From: Nitrospira sp.
GTDB lineage: Bacteria > Nitrospirota > Nitrospiria > Nitrospirales > Nitrospiraceae
Assembly: GCA_019636835.1 (NCBI GenBank)
Contig: JAHBWU010000033.1
Location: 1-39,358, forward strand
Direction: 5' to 3'
DNA: 39,358 nt
This document shows, piece by piece, positions 32,889 through 39,358 of the stretch. The number at the start of each line of letters is the position of its first letter. The stretch's first letter is position 1. The position numbers and the translations under genes were made by a program. The notes under the pieces are model-generated. The model made no database searches, was not told the DNA's origin, and saw nothing but the letters and a program-made list of their open reading frames with translations.

Positions 32889-34091
32889 CTATTGCTTCAA
32901 GGCAGCCGTCTCCTGCGGTTTCTCTTTTGGATTCATGATGTCATATCCTGCTGCGGGTGCGACGATTCTCACCTTGTCCCCTTCGAGCAACGCCGCGCTT
33001 GGATTATTGATGATTTTGTCTGTCTTGGAGATGCCCGACGTGACTTCAATGACGTTGTCGAGAATTTTAGTAACCTCTATCGGTTTAAAGTGAACCCGAT
33101 CGTCCTCCGTCACAACGGCCACTTGCGTGCCGTGTTCCTGAAATACCAACGCACTCGTCGGAATCGTCGTCACGCCTGATTCCACCGGAGCAGTCAGACG
33201 GACAGTGGCGTAAGAACCAGGCCAGAGCGTTCGGTCCTTGTTGTCGATAGTAAAGACTGTGACCGCCGTGCGTGTGTTCACATCGAATCCCTTCGCCACG
33301 GTCAGAAAGTTGAACGTGAAATGACGGTTGGGGATTTGCGGTACGGTGACATCAGCCGTCATGCCGGGATTGAGGAAGGGGCCGAAACGTGACGGCACGT
33401 TCACAAAGAGTCGCAATTTATCCACTACGGCAACGGTAAACAAATTGTTTTTTGCATTGGTGGTGTTGATACTGCCCTCTTTAGACACCAAATCACCGAC
33501 ATTGATGTTCCGCTGAATCACGACTCCATCGAAGGGAGCAACGATCTGTTTGAAGCCGATGAAGGCCTCGATGTTCTTCACCTTTTGCTCCGCCGCTGTG
33601 ACTTTCGCCGCCTGTGCCTTTGCCTCTGCCAGCTGCACGGAGATCGCCTGTTCGGAGAGCGCTTGGTTTTCCCGCATGGCCACATAGCGCTGAGCCGTCA
33701 ATTGAGCCAGCGAATTCCTGGCACGCTCTGACTCCAAATCAGCCAGCGCCTGTCGGTAGTCAGCATCGAGATCCGGCGTATTGAGTTCGGCGAGGACGTC
33801 GCCTTTCTTCACATTAGCTCCGTAGTCCTTGTGCCATGCTTTCACGTAGCCTTCGACACGCGCATAGATGGGTGCCTCATACCAACCCTCGACCGTACCG
33901 GGCAGCGTGATGGTATCGGTCGGCTCCGACTGCTTTGCAGACGTGAGGGCCACAGGGGTTATGGCGCTTTGCATGGTGTTTGTCTGCAACGCAACGGCCT
34001 CTTGCTGGTTCTCGCTCAACCGGTAACCGAGAGTCGCAAGTCCCACAACAACGACTAGGACCAGAAGAACTTTTTTGCTCAAGTTGTTCAT
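32889..34091 (-). CDS. RND efflux periplasmic adaptor (HlyD/MFP family)
   Basis: 400 residues from the ATG at 34091 (AAGGAG ten bases upstream, one base after the pump's stop). The N-terminal hydrophobic helix (MNNLSKKVLLVLVVVVGLAT) lacks a lipobox, so it is an inner-membrane anchor. Then come the lipoyl half (LPGTVEGWYEAPIYARVEGY), a coiled coil (LADLESERARNSLAQLTAQR onward), and QIVAPFDGVVIQRNINVGDL closing the lipoyl domain, then beta-barrel and membrane-proximal domains. It bridges the RND pump and outer-membrane factor. The substrate is not evident. Confidence 0.9.
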   Translation of the reverse strand: MNNLSKKVLLVLVVVVGLATLGYRLSENQQEAVALQTNTMQSAITPVALTSAKQSEPTDTITLPGTVEGWYEAPIYARVEGYVKAWHKDYGANVKKGDVLAELNTPDLDADYRQALADLESERARNSLAQLTAQRYVAMRENQALSEQAISVQLAEAKAQAAKVTAAEQKVKNIEAFIGFKQIVAPFDGVVIQRNINVGDLVSKEGSINTTNAKNNLFTVAVVDKLRLFVNVPSRFGPFLNPGMTADVTVPQIPNRHFTFNFLTVAKGFDVNTRTAVTVFTIDNKDRTLWPGSYATVRLTAPVESGVTTIPTSALVFQEHGTQVAVVTEDDRVHFKPIEVTKILDNVIEVTSGISKTDKIINNPSAALLEGDKVRIVAPAAGYDIMNPKEKPQETAALKQ

Positions 34092-34092
34092 G

Positions 34093-37000
34093 TTATGCAA
34101 GCTCCTTTTGATGAACAGCTCGACGGCTGTAGATGATGGCGTAGACACAGGGAACAAAGAACAGTGTAAAGAGGGTCGCAACTGTCAATCCTCCCATGAC
34201 GGCTCGACCAAGCGGCGCATTCTGAGAATTGGCCGTCGCCATCGGGAGCATGCCGATAATCATCGCTGCAGCAGTCATGAGGACCGGACGGATACGGGCT
34301 TTCCCTGCCTCGATCGCGGCCCGAATCGCGTCACCATGGACGGCAAGCCGTTCACGGGCATAGGCGACAAGTAAGATCGAATTAGCGGTGGCCGTACCCA
34401 TCGTCATGATGGCCCCAGTCATCGCCGGCACGGAGATATACGTTTTGGTCATGAATAGTGACCATGCGATGCCGGCGAACGCGCCCACCAACGCTGTAAT
34501 GATGATGAAGGGATCGAGCCAGGACTGGAAATTGACGACGATCAATAAATAAACCAGCAAGATGGCGATAATGAGACCGCCACCGAGTTCGACAAACGCA
34601 TCATGCATGACTTCGGATTGACCATGGATTTCAACTTCCGCCCCGCGCGGCAGGTCGTCTTTCATGCTCTCCGCTATATTCCGGACATCCGCCAACACAC
34701 CGCCGAGATCCCGTCCCTCCGCTGACACCAACACATCGATCATCGGTAGGAGATTCCGGTGTGTCACCACCCCCGGTGTTCCGATCAAGGAGAGGGTGGT
34801 CATATTGCCGAGCAATTGCACGCCGGTTCCCGCACCTTCTCCACGATCACGGTCTTCCGGAGCGACCGGAATGGTCTGGAGGTCTTTGATGCTCGTCAGC
34901 TGTGGTTGAGGGGTATAGACATTCAGTCGATAAGACTGTTGTGTCGAACGGTCGAGCCAATATTTCTGATCGATCTGTTGGCTGCCGGCGGTTGCCAGGA
35001 GCATATTGAAACCGAAGTCCCTCTGGTTCAGATTCAAACCGAGCGCGAATCTCCTGTCACCTTCGACCAGGATGGTCGGCTGGAACATCGTTTGATAGAT
35101 ATACACGTCGGCAGAGCCGGGGATCTGTCGAAACTTGCCCGCCAATTTTTGCGCATACGCATAATTGGCGTACAGGTCCGGCCCGTTGATTTGCAGATCG
35201 ATCGGCGCGAGCGAGCCGAAATTCAGAATTTTATCGGTCAGATCCGCCGGCTGAAATGTAAATTCTGTTCCAGGATAGCGCTCCGTCAGTTTTTTGCGGA
35301 GAAGGTTCCGATACTCCCACACAGGCGACCGTTCATTCTTCAGCGCGATGGTCAGATCGCAATCCTGCGTGCCGATCGTCGGCGATGGAATGAAGGCGAG
35401 GTTGTGCGCTCCGACGGGAAGACCGCAATTGCTGACGATCGTTTCGACGTTACCAGGCAGCATATCCCTGATCTCGTCTGAGACGCGGGCTGCAATACGC
35501 CCTGCCGCCTCGATCCGCAACCCAAGCGGCGCCCGCATGTGCATCTGCAGCAATCCGCCCTTGATCTGAGGGAAAAACTCTTGGCCGTTGATGTAAAGCA
35601 GCACCAGCGATGCCGACGCGAACACCATGGAGATGGTGACGAAACCCACGCGATGGGCAACCACTTGTTCGAGCTGTTTGGTGTAGCCATCACGGAATCG
35701 ATCGAAGGCAGTCTGGAACCCATGTTGGAAGCGAGCAAAGACACCGCTCTCCGACCCAGTCGCGTGATGTGCTTTCAGAATGTACTTCGCCATGGTCGGC
35801 ACGAGGGTGTAGGTCAAGATAAAGGAGGCCAACATCGCAAAGACAACCGCCTCGGCCATCGCCGGGAACACCCATCCGGCAATGCCGCTCAAATGGAACA
35901 GTGGAACCCATACAATCGTGATGGCAAGCGTGGCAACGAACGTGGGAAGAATGATCTGGTTAGCGGCATCGATGATCGCCTCTTCTAACGGTTTACCCAT
36001 GGCGAGGTGGGTGTCGATATTCTCGATCATGACCGCAGCGTTGTCGACGAGAATGCCGACGGCCAATGCCAATCCGCCTAGAGTCATAATATTGATCGAT
36101 TCCTCCAGGAGATGGAGGCCGATGAGAGAGCAGAGGATTGAGAGCGGGATCGAGGTGAGGACGATGACCGTCGGGCGCCATGAGCCGAGCATCAGCAGCA
36201 CGATGAAGCCGACCAGCGCGGCTGCAATGATCATTTCGTGCAGCACATCAGCGATGGCATCCCTGACGAATTGAGAGGAATCGCTGATGAGACTCACTTT
36301 CACATCGGCAGGCACGACCTCCTGGATGCGCGGGATCAGTTTTTTGATCCCATCCACGATATCGATGGTTGAAGCCTCACTGCTTTTCATGACGACCACG
36401 ATGACGGCCTGCTTGCCGTCGACCAGCACGGAGTTCGTCTGTACTCGGCCGGCAAGCCGAACCGTGGCGACGTCGCGGAGATGGATAAAGGAGTTGCCGT
36501 CTCGCTTGATCGGAATGTCGTCGAACTCTTCAATCTTCAATGGGGATGCGTTCGTCAGGACTAGCCAGTCGGTTTCCTTGATCTTCATGTCCCCGCCTGG
36601 CAACACGAGATTCTGTTTCTCGATGGCTTGGTGCACATCCTCCGTGGTGAGGTTACGGGCCAGCAGTTTATCCTGATCAACGTTGATCATAACCTGCATG
36701 TCCTGGCCACCATAGGGATGCGGCAGGATCGCGCCGGGTATCGTGACGAGCATGGGTCGAATCCGCATGACGCAGAGATTGTAGAGCTCCGCCGGTGTCT
36801 GCACATCGGATTCAACTTGTAAAACTGCGACGGGCACTTGGGAGGGGAACAACCGCATGACCATGGGCGCAGCCACATCCGGAGGCAGCGCTTTGACGGA
36901 GGTCTGCGAGATCCCCACGATATCGGCCTCGCTGCCGGCGAGATCAACTCCGTCCTGAAGAAAAATATTTATGATGGAGTGACCGAAGTAAGAAGTGCTC

Positions 37001-37248
37001 ACGATGGTCTTGATGCCTTCGACCGTCTGAGTCAACATTTGTTCGAACACACGCGTGACTCGGCCCTCGGTCTCTTGTGGCATCAGACCATCGTAGAGCC
37101 AGACGACGGAGCTGACAGGCATCTGAATATTGGGGAAAACGTCTGTCGGTGCCTCGGCCACGGTCAGGGCTCCGAACACCAAAATGAGGATGGCCAACAC
37201 CACGAACGTATAGGGTTTTGTTAAGGCAACCTGAACGAGCTTATTCAT
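34093..37248 (-). CDS. RND efflux pump, inner-membrane permease
   Basis: 1051 residues, AcrB/CusA-like with 12 membrane helices and two large periplasmic loops. Proton-relay Asp402 lies in GILVDNAAVMIENI; the neighbouring position is Asn where AcrB has a second Asp, a variant common in environmental HAE-1-like pumps. FPSQVPVAVLQVESD (first loop) and AELGGGLIIAILLVYLLIV-type helices fit the family. The start has GGAG upstream. It is the first gene of a three-gene operon pump-adaptor-outer membrane factor. There is no metal-binding Met cluster like that of CusA in the visible motifs, so an organic substrate is more likely than copper or silver. Specificity remains open. Confidence 0.92.
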   Translation of the reverse strand: MNKLVQVALTKPYTFVVLAILILVFGALTVAEAPTDVFPNIQMPVSSVVWLYDGLMPQETEGRVTRVFEQMLTQTVEGIKTIVSTSYFGHSIINIFLQDGVDLAGSEADIVGISQTSVKALPPDVAAPMVMRLFPSQVPVAVLQVESDVQTPAELYNLCVMRIRPMLVTIPGAILPHPYGGQDMQVMINVDQDKLLARNLTTEDVHQAIEKQNLVLPGGDMKIKETDWLVLTNASPLKIEEFDDIPIKRDGNSFIHLRDVATVRLAGRVQTNSVLVDGKQAVIVVVMKSSEASTIDIVDGIKKLIPRIQEVVPADVKVSLISDSSQFVRDAIADVLHEMIIAAALVGFIVLLMLGSWRPTVIVLTSIPLSILCSLIGLHLLEESINIMTLGGLALAVGILVDNAAVMIENIDTHLAMGKPLEEAIIDAANQIILPTFVATLAITIVWVPLFHLSGIAGWVFPAMAEAVVFAMLASFILTYTLVPTMAKYILKAHHATGSESGVFARFQHGFQTAFDRFRDGYTKQLEQVVAHRVGFVTISMVFASASLVLLYINGQEFFPQIKGGLLQMHMRAPLGLRIEAAGRIAARVSDEIRDMLPGNVETIVSNCGLPVGAHNLAFIPSPTIGTQDCDLTIALKNERSPVWEYRNLLRKKLTERYPGTEFTFQPADLTDKILNFGSLAPIDLQINGPDLYANYAYAQKLAGKFRQIPGSADVYIYQTMFQPTILVEGDRRFALGLNLNQRDFGFNMLLATAGSQQIDQKYWLDRSTQQSYRLNVYTPQPQLTSIKDLQTIPVAPEDRDRGEGAGTGVQLLGNMTTLSLIGTPGVVTHRNLLPMIDVLVSAEGRDLGGVLADVRNIAESMKDDLPRGAEVEIHGQSEVMHDAFVELGGGLIIAILLVYLLIVVNFQSWLDPFIIITALVGAFAGIAWSLFMTKTYISVPAMTGAIMTMGTATANSILLVAYARERLAVHGDAIRAAIEAGKARIRPVLMTAAAMIIGMLPMATANSQNAPLGRAVMGGLTVATLFTLFFVPCVYAIIYSRRAVHQKELA

Positions 37249-38042
37249 ACGAGTAAACTCCTAATAGCTCTCTAAAAGAGTGTCCTTAAATCGACCATGC
37301 GCGGATCTGGAAATCTTAAGTCACGGTACATGAGTAGGATGCTTAGCAAGGTGTTTGCCTGGCATGCCAGACATGCAAAGCAGTGACATTTTGTTACATA
37401 AGTTAGGGGGATAAAATTGAGAAGCGAGTATGGCAAACTGACACAGTGTGCCAAAGGTAGCCGAATGACACGATGAGCTACTTAATGAATTGAGGCTTTA
37501 CTCAGTATCTTTGTGATTGTGCTGGTTTTTTCCTCGCATCCTTGCCTCCCCATCCCATTGAGACTTCGGGCAACAACGCGGATTACAGCCGACCCCATCG
37601 ATTGCCTGCTTTCATACCGCTTGTGGTACGCAATGAAGGCGCCGATTGCCAGAGACGGTTTGACTCTCTTTTTCACAATGTGCGCGTATAGAAAAGGTGC
37701 GAAGCGTGCGATTACGCTCTATTATCTGGACATCGGTGGAGCGGGTGGATCAGTGACGAGGAAGGTTATTGTTTAATCAGTCGGCGACAAGCCACGATCG
37801 GTCATGGATCACGATTGCACGGTGTATCTTTGTGTCATTGATCGAAAGTGCCTGATATTGAAGTAGGAGGCAAGGGTTCGCTCCTGAGCAGCAAAATCAC
37901 TTCTTTCAACCAACCGAACAATTTCACCGACTTCTACTTCGGAAACACTCGAAGCTATACCGGATGCCATCGAACCTCGTTATATAGGCATTGGTATGGC
38001 TTTGGCATGGTCATAGTTGGAAGGAAAAGTCGACAAGGCGAG
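37249..38042. other. Intergenic region between efflux operon and kinase
   Basis: 794 bases between divergent genes. Holds a palindrome near 37354-37379 (separate entry). Small ORFs on both strands around 37482-37776 have no ribosome binding site and no similarity I recognise. No RNA gene seen. Confidence 0.5.
37354..37379. promoter_or_regulatory. Palindromic candidate operator of the RND operon
   Basis: TTTGC (37354-37358) and GCAAA (37375-37379) flank the perfect 10-base palindrome TGGCATGCCA (37360-37369), about 106 bases upstream of the pump start. A dimeric TetR/MarR-type repressor would suit such symmetry, but no regulator gene is adjacent on the same operon. Inference from symmetry only. 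Confidence 0.35.
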
Positions 38043-39358
38043 ATGTCCAAATCATGGTTCAAGTTCGATGGCATCATGGTTTGGGTCACGCTCACCGGCG
38101 CGCTGCTTGTTGGATTGTCGATCGTCGTTTTTGCGCTCCTTGAAAGCAAGATTGTGGATCAGGCAGGGGCGCAGAACCGACAAGTCGCGTTTGTCCGTAT
38201 TGCCGAGTTTATCGGCGATATGATCGGAAAGACCGGGGGAATCAGAGACCTTACGAAGTTGCAGGAAGTCATCTACGACGTTCGTGATGTCCGAAGCGGT
38301 ATCAAGCGACTTTCGGTGTTTGAACTCACACCCGAAACCAGCTCCCTCATTTTATCCACCGATCCGAGGACGGTGCCTCGAACGTTGGGGCTTCGGGAGA
38401 GGACCGAGGTGGAAGCAGGACGCTCCGTCATGCAGCTCGATGAATCATCGACAGAGCGCGGTTGGCGCATTACAGCCCCGATTACGATCGACGGCAAGGT
38501 CATCGGCGCCTTGCGCGGATTCTTTTCGGTTAAGGAGTATGATGATCTCATCAAGCAGGAGATTGAGTTGGGCAAGACAGTCGGCATCAGTGTCGTCCTC
38601 GTCACATCGTTGATGTTTGTGCTGCTGATCCGGATCAAGATCCATCGGCCGGTTCAGCAACTGTTGGTGGCTATGCGGAATGTGGAGGCCGGAGATCTAT
38701 CTGGTGATGTGTCGATCCCGAGCCCCGTCGAAATCCGAGAGGTGACGGCTCAGTTCAATCGCATGCTCGCCTGCGTGCGTATAGCCGGCTTAGAAAAAGA
38801 TCGCCTTCTAGTGGAAATCCGACATTTCAACGAGACGCTTCAAAAGCGGGTGGCGGACGCCACCGAAGAGCTGCAGCAGGCGAACCTCGAACTGGTTGAA
38901 GCAAGACTCGCGGTTGAACGGAATCAGCGCTTGGCGGCTCTCGGAGAGTTATCTGCGACGGTTGCGCATGAATTGGGTAATCCCTTGAATGCACTCTCCG
39001 GTCATCTGCAAATGCTTGCGCAGGCCGGCCACTTATCGAACTCACAGCGGCATCTTGCCGTCATTCGATCGGAGGTCGACCGCATGGTGGGGATCATCAG
39101 ACAGATATTGGATCAAACTTGTGTGCCGCTTCGGTCGGCTCCCGTGAATCTCAATAACGCCATTCACGAGGTGCTGTCCCTGCTTTCATCGGGTCTGCCT
39201 CGGCAACGCATTACCTTAATGCTCGATTTACAAACCGATCTTCCGCCGGTCGCCGGTGACCAGCGTGCCTTGCATGGGCTGTTGTTCAATCTCGCCACCA
39301 ATGCCGTCCAGGCAATGCCACACGGTGGGGAATTGACTATCCGGACGCGTTCTATCAG
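38043..39358 (+). CDS. Sensor histidine kinase (3' end outside window)
   Basis: 438 residues visible, still open at the window edge. TM helix 11-33, periplasmic sensor region 34-177, TM helix 178-197, HAMP domain 198-250, coiled coil 255-296, and HisKA domain with phospho-accepting His309 in ATVAHELGNPLNALSG. The start of the ATPase domain follows, with the N-box LFNLATNAVQAMPHGG. It phosphorylates a partner response regulator, which is probably just beyond the edge. The sensor segment has no family I can name. In-frame ATG at 38007 is a possible earlier start; 38043 is chosen because AAGG lies four bases upstream. Confidence 0.88.
   Translation, partial: MSKSWFKFDGIMVWVTLTGALLVGLSIVVFALLESKIVDQAGAQNRQVAFVRIAEFIGDMIGKTGGIRDLTKLQEVIYDVRDVRSGIKRLSVFELTPETSSLILSTDPRTVPRTLGLRERTEVEAGRSVMQLDESSTERGWRITAPITIDGKVIGALRGFFSVKEYDDLIKQEIELGKTVGISVVLVTSLMFVLLIRIKIHRPVQQLLVAMRNVEAGDLSGDVSIPSPVEIREVTAQFNRMLACVRIAGLEKDRLLVEIRHFNETLQKRVADATEELQQANLELVEARLAVERNQRLAALGELSATVAHELGNPLNALSGHLQMLAQAGHLSNSQRHLAVIRSEVDRMVGIIRQILDQTCVPLRSAPVNLNNAIHEVLSLLSSGLPRQRITLMLDLQTDLPPVAGDQRALHGLLFNLATNAVQAMPHGGELTIRTRSI

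Noticed and set aside
37482..37776. Overlapping small ORFs on both strands
   Set aside because: No ribosome binding site, no similarity, and mirrored frames suggest chance openness.

Overview
The window looks like chromosome from a Gram-negative autotroph, most likely a Nitrospira-type nitrite oxidiser (phylum Nitrospirota). This rests on gene content, not on a marker gene: a hopanoid C-3 methylase (hpnR), TraT-family envelope proteins, SelO, and a large bicarbonate-accumulation (DAB) locus whose DabA is the long form. Lipoprotein signals and an RND/TolC efflux operon show an outer membrane. Composition is moderately GC-rich except in the first ~900 bases.

Layout. 1-870: end of an integron-like gene-cassette array on the minus strand, with one attC-like site, a cassette encoding a HEPN-like protein and the start of the next cassette. 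1028-2501: two overlapping TraT-like genes. 2670-4928: large unknown lipoprotein. 5073-6749: hpnR and a duplicated remnant of its 3' end. 6981-7567: translationally coupled HTH/zinc-ribbon regulator and small lipoprotein. 7666-11088: minus-strand run ettA, SDR reductase, DUF1295 membrane enzyme. 11191-13665: internally deleted methyltransferase and a PglK-like flippase. 13719-14505: small ORFs and a structured intergenic region. 14521-18992: FAD monooxygenase, two coupled alpha/beta hydrolases with a tiny Cys-rich protein, and selO. 19299-20355: 11-bp tandem repeats, a helical lipoprotein and a UspA pseudogene.

20505-30050 is the most interesting block. A DUF2294/MpsC-like gene lies divergent to an operon of two tandem NuoL-like DabB proteins, a third divergent NuoM/N-like membrane protein, a DabA with an intact Cys/Asp/His/Cys zinc site, and two short PII-like proteins that face each other. 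Together they probably form a cation-driven vectorial carbonic anhydrase that traps CO2 as bicarbonate, with PII-type control. The first dabB is preceded by a ~210-nt leader that holds mutually exclusive pairings and ends in a very strong intrinsic-terminator hairpin just before the ribosome binding site. This looks like an attenuator or an undescribed riboswitch-like element, and it is my best candidate for something new.

30467-37248: minus-strand RND efflux operon (pump, adaptor, outer-membrane factor) followed by a Tll0287-like monohaem protein. 38043-end: sensor histidine kinase cut by the window edge. I saw no tRNA, rRNA, CRISPR array, intact transposase or integrase.
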